A DNA stretch of 64,000 nt from Lentibacillus juripiscarius JCM 12147 (GTDB taxonomy: Bacteria; Bacillota; Bacilli; Bacillales_D; Amphibacillaceae): positions 1 through 64,000 of the forward strand of contig BBCA01000001.1 in assembly GCA_001311805.1 (NCBI GenBank), in the 5' to 3' direction. The notes below the pieces were generated by a model. It had not been told where the DNA came from and did not search any database. It worked only from the letters and a program-made list of their open reading frames with translations. Below, piece by piece: positions 20,459 to 31,202 of the stretch (position 1 is the first letter of the stretch; every line of letters starts with the position of its first letter). Position numbers and translations under genes: made by a program.

Positions 20459-21006
20459 CTATTTTACTATAAAATCCTGCAATTTTGTGTAATTTCTTTT
20501 GAACTGTTTGAGGAAGCATGCGATATACCAGCCGCACAGCCAGAAAAGCGGAACAGCGATTATTTTAACAAGCCACCGCAAAATTGTTGCCAGCGTACTC
20601 AAGATAAACACAGCAATGACCGTAATAAGCTGGAAAAGCCATTTCACCGGTATGATGACGAGCACTTGAACCGTCCGCTTGCAGAATCGGTAAGCAGCCG
20701 CCACCATCCGGATGATGTGTTCCAAGAATGCTTTGTATGGCCTGGCCGCTAATCCCTGGTACATGGAAAATCCGAGCAGGCAGGCCAAAAACACATAAAA
20801 GCGCAGTTCTCCACTGTTTACCCGGAATAATACATAATATAACAGCATCGTCTGGGTCAGCCAAAAACGATTTCCATGAAGTATTTCATGAATGGGCTGC
20901 TTTTCCAATGGATCGACAGGCGCCTGTATGTGTCCAGTATCATCCCAAGATAGAATCCGCCTGCAGTCATGGAAATCATCGTTAAGAACTGTACACTCAA
21001 AGTCAT
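20459..21006 (-). CDS. yabQ: Spore cortex membrane protein YabQ (one frameshift)
   Basis: Integral membrane protein required for spore cortex formation, made under sigma-E in B. subtilis. The N-terminus MTLSVQFLTMISMTAGGFYLG starts at an ATG overlapping the yabP stop. A shift near 20870 leads into FWLTQTMLLYYVLFRVNSGELR, then further hydrophobic helices and a basic C-terminus. The overlap implies coupled translation with yabP. Confidence 0.88.
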
Positions 21007-21302
21007 TTGAATAGCTTGCTAAAGAATCCTTTAGCTTTCTCCTGATGATGGTCATCAACATAGGAAAGCTCATATACTTTGCCTTTGATGGTAACCAGAC
21101 CGTCACCAACATCCAGGTTCTGCATCTGCAGATTTTGTCCACGAATGATCAGATAGCCCATAACTGTTTCCAGCAGAAACTCTTCATTATCAAAACTGTC
21201 AACCTCTTTGACCCCAGTTATCTCCAAATTCTTCCGGTTGTTCATCTTGACGGAATGATCCTGCTCCGTGCGATTGACGGTATCATTTTGATAATAATTC
21301 AT
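21003..21302 (-). CDS. yabP: Spore coat/cortex morphogenesis protein YabP
   Basis: A 99-residue soluble protein of the YabP/YqfC family, partner of YabQ in cortex formation. The diagnostic block is NLEITGVKEVDSFDNEEFLLETVMG..LIIRG. The start ATG at 21302 follows GGAGGGG; an upstream in-frame start lacks a ribosome site. Its TGA overlaps the yabQ ATG. Confidence 0.9.
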   Translation of the reverse strand: MNYYQNDTVNRTEQDHSVKMNNRKNLEITGVKEVDSFDNEEFLLETVMGYLIIRGQNLQMQNLDVGDGLVTIKGKVYELSYVDDHHQEKAKGFFSKLFK

Positions 21303-21361
21303 ACACTTTCCCCTCCTTGTCATTACTACTCTATGAAAGGAGGGACAAGTATAGAACTGAC

Positions 21362-21628
21362 TCAGTCCACTTTTTCTTCACTGATCACACGATATAACGA
21401 ATCCGCCTCATCCTTATGAGCTGCATCCTTCAGTGATGTCACTTCAAGCGTTACAACCTTCTGGCCGAAACGGATGGTCATCTCATCCCCAACCGAGACG
21501 ATAGATGAGGCTTTTGCCTTATTCCCGTTAATTGTGATGCGTCCTTGTCCGGCAACTTCTTTTGCCAGGGTTCGGCGCTTAATAAGCCTTGATACCTTTA
21601 AAAATTTATCGAGCCGCAATGCAATCAC
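21362..21628 (-). CDS. rqcP: S4-domain protein RqcP (YabO)
   Basis: Ribosome-quality-control factor that helps RqcH elongate C-terminal alanine tails on stalled 50S subunits. The S4 RNA-binding motif LRLDKFLKVSRLIKRRTLAKE is at the start. I begin at the GTG at 21628, whose GTGA overlaps the yabN stop; an internal TTG ten bases downstream of the GGGGAG is an alternative. About 88 residues. Confidence 0.92.
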   Translation of the reverse strand: MIALRLDKFLKVSRLIKRRTLAKEVAGQGRITINGNKAKASSIVSVGDEMTIRFGQKVVTLEVTSLKDAAHKDEADSLYRVISEEKVD

Positions 21629-23068
21629 TCTCCCCTCTTGGCTTGATTCCAATAATAATCCATTTCCGCAAGTGATGTTGTTTGTATATCTTTTCCGTTA
21701 TCCTTCAGCTGCTGTTCAACATAAGAAAATCGCCGAACGAATTTCTGATTGGTCTGATGCAGAGCGAGCTCCGGGTTTACTTTATAATACCGTGCCAGGT
21801 TGGCCAGTACAAATAAAACATCGCCAAGTTCCTCTTCGATATGCCGCTGATTGCTGACAGCCTCCTGCAATTCCTGCCATTCTTCTTGAAACTTGGTAAG
21901 AACATCCTTTACATCATCCCAGCCAAAACCAACTTTCGCTGCTTTATACTGCAGCTTAGAGGCCTTTGCCAGCCCAGGAAGACCAGCAGGAACACCGTCA
22001 AGTACGGATGTCCGCTGATGCCCCTTTTCTTCCTGCTTTAACGCATCCCATGTCTGATAAACGTCATCAACCGTCCGGGCCTCATGGTCAGCAAAAATAT
22101 GCGGATGCCGGTGAATCATTTTTCCGTAATTGAACGGATGACATCATCAATGGTAAAAAAGCCATTGTCCGCACCGATCTGGCTGTGCAGCATGACCTGA
22201 AGCAATAAATCGCCCAATTCCTCGACAATACCATCATCGTCCTGTTCATCAATCGCTTCGATTAACTCATATACCTCTTCAATTGCATATTGCCTGAGTG
22301 TTTCATGTGTCTGTGCACGATCCCACGGACAACCATCAGCGCGCGCAATGCAGCAATCACCTCGCGCAGACGGGGAAACGTATGCTGCAGCATGCTGTCC
22401 GCCACAGGGGGAATATAAACCGATATCAAATTATGTACCTTATCAAAAGCACGGTCAAGTTCTTCCAGCCGAACCTGTGTCAACCGTTCCTGCTCACTTC
22501 CAGCCGCCTCTACAATACTGACTGGATAATCCGGGGGTAAATCCTCCAGCAGTTCAAGCTTCACATTGGATGCTGTGATCCGGTCATACACCTGAGAAAT
22601 AATGATATGCTGCCGGTAATTTAGTGTGTTTCTATTAAAAGCTGTTCCTTCAGTGAACTGGAACCCGTCAACCGGATCTATTTTTAATACTGTAAATAGA
22701 GCATCGAGGTAACTGTGCCCACCTGTGATTTCAACCGGTATTTCTTCCTGATCAAGTAATCGGCTGACAGTCTCTTCAGCCAGCATCGGATGACCCGGAA
22801 CAGCGTATATAACGGAACGAGTCCTAGCCTCATCCAGAAGTCTGTCCACGATAGACTCATAAACCGCAGCAAATTCATCCGATGCTTCATATAAGTCATC
22901 AAACGGTGTAAACACAACTCCTTCTTTTTGCAATTCCTTTACTGCCGGGTGGTCCATCGTCCGTACGAACACGTCTTCTTCCGCACGTATTAATTTCCGA
23001 TAAATGCCGAGGGGCAATTGATCCAGATCACCCGCTCCCAGTCCAACAACTTTGATTGTCCTGTCCAT
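21625..23068 (-). CDS. yabN: Tetrapyrrole methylase-MazG fusion protein YabN (two frameshifts)
   Basis: N-terminal SAM-dependent tetrapyrrole-methylase-like domain ([29 protein letters not shown]) joined to tandem MazG nucleotide-pyrophosphohydrolase domains ([16 protein letters not shown] and [16 protein letters not shown]). The frame shifts near 22330, before [14 protein letters not shown], and near 22120, before [11 protein letters not shown]. The natural protein is also a fusion, so this combination is not an artefact. Its start overlaps the flippase stop (TAATG). Corrected length about 480. Confidence 0.92.
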
Positions 23069-24646
23069 TACGAATCCCTCTCTTTATGTAGTCGTATCCA
23101 CAATCCCGCTAACGGAAGCATGGATAAATCTGTTTTACGGAAAGCTCCCTGACGCAGAAGCAGTAGCAGGTAAACAGCTCCCCCAGTAACCGATATGAAA
23201 AGAACATACAACAACAGTCCGGCTCTGGAAATAATCGGCTCCATCAGCCAGTCCATCCCTGCTAAAAATGCAACCATCCCGGTTATCGCCAACAGCAATG
23301 CACGCCAATTCACCTGTTTTCCAAGTGCAAGCTGTGGCATCTTCTGTTTCAGGGTTATTAACATCAAAGCAGCAAGAAATGCCGAACCAATGACTGTTGC
23401 GAGAGCACTTCCAGTGATTCCTAAACGCGGTACGAGCATTACGTTACCCAGGACTTTTATGACAAACGCAGCCGCAACAAAAAACGCAGTCTGCTTTACA
23501 TAACCAAGTCCTTGAAGAATCGACGCCGCTGTGATGCCGATAGAACTGAGAAGGATGGCCATCACAAGAATTCGCAGACTGCCTGTACCATCATCATTTT
23601 GGAAGAGAAGCCTGTTCGCCTCCGGAAAAATAACCATCAATCCCACAGTTGCACCTGCAGCAAGATAAAAACTGACCGCCAGCGCACGCTGAACTGGCAG
23701 ATGGAGTGCTTTTGAATCTTTGGCTGTTATTTCCCCTGACACAGCTGGGAGCAGTGTTAGGGCAAACGATGACCCAAGCACAGTTCCAAGCTGAATTAGT
23801 GGCTGTCCGCGGTCAAATACCCCTTTTGCCGCCATGGCTTCCAATTTGGTCCATCCATCCGCAGTCAATCCTGGCACAAGGGTGAATGTATCAGCCAGTT
23901 GCATCAGAATGAGAACCGAGTGATTCATTGCAGCCGCAATTCCGACAGTCAAGAGCACGCCTGTATAATAACGCCAGGGAGTCCGTGCTTCACGTGCTGC
24001 CGGCGACCTGTTCCGAACAAAAACATGGTAAGAATGATAATAGCAGCCAGCATACCAGCCATGGATGCAATCACAGCCGCCTGTCCAATCGCATAATAAG
24101 AAACGGTACTTACTGAAATCCATACCGCCGCACCAATGATGAGAAAGACGCGAATAAACTGCTCAGCTATTTGTGAAAAGGCTGTCGGCTTCATTTGTCC
24201 GGTTCCTTGCAGTACCCCGCGCAGCAAAGCGGTAAACGGTACAAGCAAAAAGATGAAAGCAGCCAATCTGTAAACTCCTGTTAAATGCACATCCCCCACT
24301 AGTTTCGCCAATTCACCCGCCTGAGAAAACAGCAGCAGGAATACACCAGCCATCATGATAAACAGCAGTATAAACACCGGAGCATAAAAATGACGGAAAG
24401 AAACACCTCTTCCACGCGCCAGCAGTTCAGCCGTTATTTGGGAGATAGCGGAAGGAAAACCGTATAACGATAGTATGGTTACAATTCCCAAAAAGGGTAT
24501 ACTTGCTGATAAATATAGAAGCCTACATCACCCGTCAGGTTCTGCAGCGGTATCCGGTAACCTGCACTGAGCACTTTTCCAGCCAGCCCGGCCAACGTCA
24601 GGAGCAAAGCCCCTTTCATTACGTCCGTGTTATCATGTTCCTTCAT
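23068..24646 (-). CDS. yabM: MOP-family lipid/polysaccharide flippase, YabM-like (two frameshifts)
   Basis: A SpoVB/MurJ-related multi-spanning membrane protein of about 525 residues, thought to flip lipid-linked cell-wall or cortex precursors. The N-terminus MKEHDNTDVMKGALLLTLAGL starts at an ATG after AAAGG. A missing T near 24487 interrupts VYPFLGIVTIL, and the frame shifts again near 23980. Typical family segments are GFPSAISQ, AALLRGVLQG-like and LQGLGYVKQTAFFV. Substrate is not inferable. Confidence 0.88.
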
Positions 24647-24810
24647 TCAAAACGCCTTTCTCCAAAAACTTATCCGCAAGCCATTTTGCAGCTGTAGTAC
24701 CAGCGTCCGGCCAACGATTCAAACACATTACCGATACAGTATAGCTATTTTATTATAGCATAGACGAGCATTGACAATGGAAGCGAATCGTCCGAAGAAT
24801 CATCGCTAAA

Positions 24811-24855
24811 ACGAAAAAAGTGCCCTATTTTCTCGTAAAATAAAGACACTTTTTC
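24811..24855 (-). terminator. Terminator after spoVT
   Basis: Minus strand AAAGTGTC ... GGCACTTT with an inner A/T stem, followed by TTTCGTTT, about 50 bp 3' of spoVT. Confidence 0.65.
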
Positions 24856-24901
24856 CATACAAGATACAATTGTTATTGATGGCATTTCATTTTCACTGCC
24901 A

Positions 24902-25438
24902 CTATTCCATTTGTCTGGCCAGAAAGCTGGAGGCCGTTTGAACCGCCTTTTGTTCAGCATCCCCGATTTTATTCCCGTCGTTGGAAAACAGCATGACACA
25001 TCCAATCGGATCACCATTGGCAATAATTGGGCTAATGCAATATGAATCAACTTGCTCATCTTGCCCTTGAATAAACTCGACCGAAGCTTGTTCTGTTTCA
25101 TAGGACATTGTACGGTTTTCCATCGTGCTTTCCGGCTGCGAACCAATGCTTTTATTTAAGTAGTCTTTTCTGGATTCACCTGCAACAGCAATAATCTCAT
25201 CCCGATCACAGATCAGTACTGGGTATTGGAGTGAATCAAACAATGCTTCTGCATATTCTTTCGCAAATGTCCCTAATTCACTGATTGGTGAATATTTCTT
25301 TAAAATAACCTCACCTTCACGGTCAACAAATATTTCTAATGGGTCTCCTTCGCGAATGCGCAATGTTCGTCTGATTTCTTTTGGGATGACAACTCTTCCT
25401 AAGTCATCAATGCGTCGTACAATTCCTGTTGCTTTCAT
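24902..25438 (-). CDS. spoVT: Stage V sporulation transcription factor SpoVT
   Basis: AbrB-family regulator of sigma-G genes in the forespore. Residues 1-50 are the swapped-hairpin DNA-binding domain (ATGIVRRIDDLGRVVIPKEIRRTLRIREGDPLEIF in two blocks), followed by a GAF-like domain to residue 178. The frame is uninterrupted. A well-matched sigma-G promoter lies about 95 bp upstream, as in B. subtilis. Confidence 0.97.
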   Translation of the reverse strand: MKATGIVRRIDDLGRVVIPKEIRRTLRIREGDPLEIFVDREGEVILKKYSPISELGTFAKEYAEALFDSLQYPVLICDRDEIIAVAGESRKDYLNKSIGSQPESTMENRTMSYETEQASVEFIQGQDEQVDSYCISPIIANGDPIGCVMLFSNDGNKIGDAEQKAVQTASSFLARQME

Positions 25439-25532
25439 TTGTAGGAAGCCCTCGCTTTCTGTGGTGATTGTTCCTGGTGTATGTATGTTTTCAGACGTTT
25501 CCTCTATGAGAAAAAAACACCAGTTGTGGGTT

Positions 25533-25562
25533 TAGTATGAAACAATCAGTGATATCTATACA
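25533..25562 (-). promoter_or_regulatory. Sigma-G promoter of spoVT
   Basis: Minus strand TGTATA (25557-25562), 17-base spacer, CATACTA (25533-25539), matching the sigma-G pattern TGNATA / CATNNTA. B. subtilis spoVT is sigma-G dependent. Confidence 0.7.
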
Positions 25563-25617
25563 TCCACAGAAAACTTCTAGGCAGAAAATGGAATATGCCA
25601 GCCTTGAAGCAATTTAA

Positions 25618-28600
25618 TTAATTAGCCGATACCATTCCGTCCCGGTCGACAGTGGCTAGTTCCCGGATAAACTGTTCAGCTTGTTCGTATCGCTTATGCT
25701 TTGTGTCACGAGTCCATGTCAGCATAATCTTTAATTTACTTCCTTCAGTCCCAAGCTGTACATTCCTGCCAAACTGATTGGCCTTTTCAAACAGCTTAGA
25801 TCCATCAATCCTCTGACTGCGCTGCTCCTCAATCAATAATTCCAGTTTACCGGACTTCTCTGTGATCGATTCAACACGCTGCTGTTTCGCGTTGTATTTT
25901 AATGATGTGACGGTAAATAAGTTCGCCACTTCCTCCGGATAATCACCAAACCGATCCATTAATTCATCCCGCAAATCCGATATGTCCTCCGTGGAGGCAA
26001 TAGACTGGAATTGTTTGTACATATCGACTTTTTGTTTTTCATCCGCAATATAGGCATCCGGTATATAGGCATCCAGCATAAGGGACAATTCAGGCTCAAA
26101 TGCTTCTACTTCGTCTAGCGCCTTTCCTGCTTTGCGTACCTCAATCGCATCCTTGAGCATTTGTGAATACATGTCAAACCCGACTGAATCAATAAATCCA
26201 TGCTGCTGGGCACCTAACAGGTTCCCCGCACCGCGGATGGATAAGTCACGCATGGCAATCTTAAAGCCAGATCCCAGTTCAGTAAATTCTTTGATAGCCT
26301 CGAGACGCTTTTCCGCCACTTCACTGAGCACCTTATCCCGGTGATACGTAAAGTACGCGTACGCAACGCGGTTGGAACGGCCGACACGTCCACGCAACTG
26401 GTACAACTGGCTGAGGCCCATTCGGTCGGACTCATTGACAATCAGCGTGTTTACATTTGGTATATCTACACCTGTCTCAATATGGTTGTACTAACGAGAA
26501 CATCGTATTCTCCGGCCAGAAAGGCAAAATAATATTCTCTAATTCCATTTCATTCATCTGACCATGGGCAACTGCAATCCGCGCATCATCAACCAGCATG
26601 CCAAGATCACGTGCAACCTTGTCGATATTATCCACCCGGTTATGGAGGAAAAACACCTGACCGCCACGTGCCATCTCACGTTCAACCGCTTCTCTAATGA
26701 AGATGGGATTATATTCCATAACATACGTCTGAATGGGGGAAACGGTTCTCAGGCGGTGTTTCAATGACCGACAAGTCACGGACACCGAGCATAGACATGT
26801 GCAACGTTCTTGGAATTGGCGTTGCTGTCAGAGTAAGGACATCGACATTGGATTTAAGCTGTTTAATCTTTTCCTTATGCTTGACACCGAATCGCTGCTC
26901 TTCATCGACGACGAGCAGTCCCAGATCACGATAAACGACATCTTTGGACAGCAGACGGTGCGTTCCGATTACGATATCCACCTGCCCTTTACGGAGTCCT
27001 TCCGTTGTCTCCTGCTGCTGTTTCCTCGTCCGGAATCTGCTTAACATGCCGATATTGACCGGATAGTCCTGGAATCGTTCCTGAATCGTTTCCATATGCT
27101 GTTGTGCCAAAATCGTTGTCGGTACAAGAATGGCCACTTGCTTTCCATCTGCAATCGCTTTGAATGCAGCACGAATCGCCACTTCCGTCTTCCCGTATCC
27201 AACATCTCCGCAAAGCAGCCGATCCATCGGGCGTTCCCGTTCCATATCATGCTTGATTTCAGCAATACAACGCAACTGATCCTCAGTCTCCTGATAGGGA
27301 AAAGCTGCCTCGAATTCATGCTGCAGATCCGTGTCTTCACTAAACGCATTCCCTTTTCTCGCCTCACGCTCCGCGTACAATTTGATAAGGTCATCCGCAA
27401 TATCCTCAACATTGGACTGCACTTTTCGTTTTACTTTCGTCCATTCACTTCCACCAAGTTTATACAGCTTTGGCTCTTTGCCCTCGGATGCAACAAATTT
27501 CTGAACCAAATCTATCTGATCAATCGGTACGTAAAGCTTATCATCACCTGAATACCTGAGCAGCATAAAATCCTTGTGCAAATCATTCACCTTAAGCGTC
27601 TCAATGCCAAGGTATTTACCGATGCCATGGTGGGCATGAACGACATAGTCACCTGCTTTTAACTCCTGATAATTTTTAATGCGCTCCGCATTTGACAGCT
27701 TCTGTTTCTTTTTACGTGGACGCTTTGTTTTCTTTTTAAACAGTTCATTTTCTGTAATGAGCACGAGTTTATGCATCGGAAATTCAATACCATTGCTGAT
27801 ATTCCCGACCGTTATCACTGGGCGTTTAACAGGCAGTTCCAGCTCACGCACAACATCCGCCTCTATTGCATAATCCATGAAAATGGACTGAATCTTTTCG
27901 GCACGCTCTTCATCCGGTGCAAAAACAACTACTGAAACTCACCTTTTTCCCACCGCTGCAGTTCATTTTTAAATAAGTGCATCTGTCCATGGAATTCCTG
28001 CATGGCCCGCGCCGACAAGTTAACAATGTTTTGTGGATGCGTATTGGGAATATGGCGCAAAAAAACAGACATATAGAGCCGCTGCTGATGCTGCATGCTA
28101 GCCCTCACTCTATTCCAGTCATAGGAAAATGTGCTGTCTCTGACCATTGCATTCGTTTCCAGTAAGCTGCTGTACCACTCCGCTTCTTCTGTATCCAAAT
28201 TAGCTGCAGTTTCTTCAATCCGGCTCATTTCATCCATAATGATTAGCCCATCAGAAGGAAGGTAGTCTAGCAAACTAGCCGGATTATCATAAAGAAAACC
28301 AATATACTTGTATAGTTCCTGAAAATGTTCCAGGTTCTTCAGCCTGTCAATATCCGGCTCAATAGTCTCTGCCAGTTTTTCTTTCGCTTCTGTCGATGTC
28401 AGCTTTTGCAGCGAGGAGGCCAGTGCTTCTTCCAGACGATTGGCAGCGGCCAGTCTGTCCTCATTTGTCAGAAGCATTTCGGTTGCAGGCCCCGCCGTGA
28501 TCGATGACAGCTTTTCCAATGATCGCTGTGTTTCCGGATCAAACTGGCGGATGGAATCTATCTCATCATCAAACAATTCAATCCGGACCGGCATTTCTTC

Positions 28601-29161
28601 TGCTACTGGATAAATATCTATAATACCGCCGCGGACACTGAATTCACCCGGCGTCCCGACCATGGACACCCGCTCATATCCCATATCAACCAGTGATGAC
28701 AGATAAGCATCCAAATCAATAGCCTCTCCGGAAGAGAACGGAAGCTGGTAGGCCGCCCAGTAATCTGTCGGGGGGAGAATCCGCTTCAGTGCTGCCACCG
28801 GTGCAATTAGAATTCCGGACTTCTTCTGTGACCATTCACTTAATGACTCAATCCGCTGCCCTCGCAATTCAGGGCTGGCTATGGCAATTTCTGATGCAAT
28901 CAATTCGTTGACAGGATACAAATGAACATGATCATCCCCAGCCAACTCTGTCAGATCATCATACAACTGCTGTGCCTGCACAAGCTGGTTCGTCACAAGC
29001 AAAACTGGCCTGTGCAGCGATTCGTTGATGACCGATACAAATAAGCTCCTCGCCGAACCTGACAGGCCGGCAACCAGCTGTTCTTTCATACCATCTGAAA
29101 TGCCACTAATAACAGATGCTACATCTTCTTTTGATTGTAAAAATGCATGAATACCCTTCAT
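25618..29161 (-). CDS. mfd: Transcription-repair coupling factor Mfd (three frameshifts)
   Basis: Removes RNA polymerase stalled at lesions and recruits UvrA. Order: UvrB-like N-terminal module, RNA-polymerase interaction domain ([19 protein letters not shown]), RecG-like translocase with Walker [18 protein letters not shown] and [13 protein letters not shown], then [19 protein letters not shown] and the C-terminal D7 domain. Indels lie near 27925 ([13 protein letters not shown] restored by one T), 26750 and 26480. The start ATG at 29161 follows GGTGGGG. Corrected length about 1180 residues. Confidence 0.95.
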
Positions 29162-29225
29162 TATTCCCCACCTGCTCACGTGCAAAAATGCTCTGATTGC
29201 AGACGGGGCACCTTAAAGGCAGCAT
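29106..29225 (-). CDS. Possible 39-residue double-CxxC small protein
   Basis: An ATG at 29225 lies six bases after a perfect AAGGAG and opens MLPLRCPVCNQSIFAREQVG, continuing to a second CSIC pair before a TAG. Two CxxC pairs could form a zinc knuckle. It overlaps the first 56 bases of mfd in another frame, and the second pair lies in that overlap, so it may be chance. I know no family for it. Confidence 0.25.
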   Translation of the reverse strand: MLPLRCPVCNQSIFAREQVGNNEGYSCIFTIKRRCSICY

Positions 29226-29305
29226 GCCGTTCTCCTTCTCAAAACGGCACCCGGACTATGGGGCTTCCCGCTACCAAGCAATCAAAGCTTCTTACAGCAT
29301 GTATG

Positions 29306-29536
29306 TTATTGTATAAAATGATCCAATTCATGATACTGCGGATTTTTCCCCAGTGACTCTTCACAGCTTTCGCAAATAGACTTAATTTGTATATCGCCAT
29401 TTTCCTGATAATTAACCATATCCTGTCTATCTTCCACGGATAACTGATCCAGTCCCAGCATGGACGCATCAACCATCTGCTGATCCAATTGTCCAATCTT
29501 ATGCCCGCAATGCCTGCATTGATAGATAATCGGCAT
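29306..29536 (-). CDS. fin: Anti-sigma-F factor Fin (YabK)
   Basis: Forespore protein that antagonises sigma-F and aids the switch to sigma-G. The 76-residue protein has a zinc ribbon made of CRHC near the N-terminus and CESC near the C-terminus. The start ATG at 29536 (M-P-I-I-Y-Q-C) follows GGAGG; an upstream in-frame ATG lacks a site. A sigma-F-like promoter lies directly upstream. Confidence 0.93.
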   Translation of the reverse strand: MPIIYQCRHCGHKIGQLDQQMVDASMLGLDQLSVEDRQDMVNYQENGDIQIKSICESCEESLGKNPQYHELDHFIQ

Positions 29537-29571
29537 AACCATACCTCCTCGAATAAACATAGGGTATCCTA

Positions 29572-29600
29572 AAGTTTATCCGAAAAGCGTATGATTATAC
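29572..29600 (-). promoter_or_regulatory. Sigma-F-type promoter of fin
   Basis: Minus strand GTATA (29596-29600) and GGATAAACTT (29572-29581), the latter an exact fit to GGNNANANTW. The spacer is 14 rather than 15 bases, which may be real or another indel. B. subtilis fin is sigma-F dependent. Confidence 0.6.
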
Positions 29601-29611
29601 TATATGAGGTT

Positions 29612-29681
29612 GTTCAAAAAGTCCGAAATAACACTTCGGTAGACCTTAGCCGGCTGGTCCTTTTTATCCTCCTTTTTGAAC
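29612..29681 (-). repeat. Interspersed repeat family A, copy A3 (short form)
   Basis: GTTCAAAAAGTCCG ... GGTCCTTTTTATCCTCCTTTTTGAAC, about 70 bp with the family's terminal inverted repeat. It lies between pth and fin, immediately 3' of pth and in the same orientation as A1 and A2 relative to the upstream gene. Confidence 0.8.
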
Positions 29682-29694
29682 ACTATATGCAGTT

Positions 29695-30254
29695 TTAACG
29701 GTTAAATTCATTCATTACTTCAGGAAAGGACTTTTCCATCCAAGCCTCACAAGCTTCCGCTGCTGTTTTGACGCTCCGTTCCGCATCATGCTTTTCTTCC
29801 TTAGTAAACGGCCGCAAGACATAGTCAACGACTGGCATGGCATTCTGTGGTCTTCCAATCCCAATCCGTAAGCGCTTAAATTCTTTTGTGCCCAGATGAT
29901 CGATGGTCGAACGAATACCATTATGGCCGCCATGGCCGCCTTTTTCGCGCAAACGGACTTTTCCTGTGGGCAGATCAAGGTCATCATAAATAACCAATAC
30001 ATCCTCCGCACGAATATTATAGAAATCAGTCAGTGGCCGGATAGACTCACCAGAAAGATTCATGAATGTCTGCGGCTTCAGCAGGATTATCTTTTCGCCA
30101 TTAACCGTCTCCACAGCTGACTGGCCGCTGAATTTATCCTTTTTTACTTTCCAGCCATTTCGCCTTAGCAGTTCATCAATCACCATGAATCCGACGTTAT
30201 GCCGGGTTCCGTCATATTTTTGCCAGGGTTTCCCAATCCTGCGATACATTTCAT
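29695..30254 (-). CDS. pth: Peptidyl-tRNA hydrolase (one frameshift)
   Basis: Releases tRNA from prematurely dropped peptidyl-tRNA; called spoVC in B. subtilis. A missing A near 30219 breaks the N-terminus; restored it reads MKCIAGLGNPGKKYDGTRHN, with catalytic His in TRHNVGF. Also visible are KPQTFMNLSG, DDLDLPTGKVRLR and GGHGGHNGIRS. The ATG at 30254 follows AAAGGAAG. Corrected length about 186 residues. Confidence 0.95.
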
Positions 30255-30364
30255 TTCGTTTCTTCCTTTGCTGATTAGTATTCCTTTTTATTACCGGCTA
30301 GAACGATTAGAAAAACCTAGGTCTAGTCTTGTTATATCGCTAGTGCCGTCTGACGTTATAAAGC

Positions 30365-30394
30365 AAAACCCCCCTATCCCGGTAGGAGGGTTTC
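30365..30394 (-). terminator. Terminator after ctc
   Basis: Minus strand AAACCCTCCTACC-GGGATAGGGGGGTTTT, about 50 bp 3' of the ctc stop. Confidence 0.8.
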
Positions 30395-30439
30395 ATATGC
30401 CTCTAGGTCTATTCCACTAGAGAACTTGCTTTTATAGCC

Positions 30440-31069
30440 TTATTCCTCGTCCTTACCGTCGGCACCGACCAGTTCCGGTTCAGCATCTTCGTCGGATGCC
30501 TCGTCCGTTTCACTGACAGTATCTGGCGGTACAACTGTAGCGATGGTCGTGTCTTCCGTGTCAAGGAATTCATATTCTGCTGCTTCCGGCAAATCGGCAA
30601 CCGTAATGGTATCACCAATTTCCAGCTTCGTTACATCAACAGTAATCGCTTCCGGAATGTCAGCAGGCTTCGAGCGCACTTGCAGCTGATATAAAGGTTG
30701 CTGCAGTACACCGCCATCTTTCGCGCCCTGCGCCTCGCCTTCAAGGTGCAGCGGTACTTCAACATCCATTTCCTCTGCCATATTAACCATGTAAAAATCA
30801 GCATGCAGCAATTCATCTCTGAGCGGATCCTTCTGATAGTCATACAGCATGACATTGACCGGCTGCTCTCCTTCAATATCAAGTGACATAATCGCATTTA
30901 TGCCCTCGTCCCGGACAGTTTTGACTAATTCGATGCTGTTGACCGATATCGTCTTTGACTCTTTATCCTTCCCATAAACAACCGATGGGACATAGCCACT
31001 TTCTCTTATTTGTTTCGTTACCGATTTGTTAAGGTCTTCCCTTTTTTCTGCTTTTAATGTTACTGCCAT
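30440..31069 (-). CDS. ctc: 50S ribosomal protein L25 / general stress protein Ctc
   Basis: Binds 5S rRNA. An N-terminal L25 domain (AEKREDLNKSVTKQIRESGYVPSVVYGK) is followed by the TL5-type C-terminal domain and an acidic tail. The start at 31069 (M-A-V-T-L-K) follows GGAGGG by eight bases. The frame is uninterrupted, 209 residues. In B. subtilis it is sigma-B induced; I see no convincing sigma-B promoter here. Confidence 0.93.
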   Translation of the reverse strand: MAVTLKAEKREDLNKSVTKQIRESGYVPSVVYGKDKESKTISVNSIELVKTVRDEGINAIMSLDIEGEQPVNVMLYDYQKDPLRDELLHADFYMVNMAEEMDVEVPLHLEGEAQGAKDGGVLQQPLYQLQVRSKPADIPEAITVDVTKLEIGDTITVADLPEAAEYEFLDTEDTTIATVVPPDTVSETDEASDEDAEPELVGADGKDEE

Positions 31070-31202
31070 TTTCATCACCCTCCATTAGTTGAGAACCTAC
31101 TTGTACTCAAGTTTATTGATACGGTAAATATTTCAGTAACAAAGGTTGCACTAACACTCTCTATTAAAACACATTTTAAACCACTATACAAAAATACAGC
31201 TG

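Noticed and set aside
21625..23068. Methylase-MazG fusion as another false fusion
   Set aside because: YabN is naturally a fusion of these domains across Bacillaceae.
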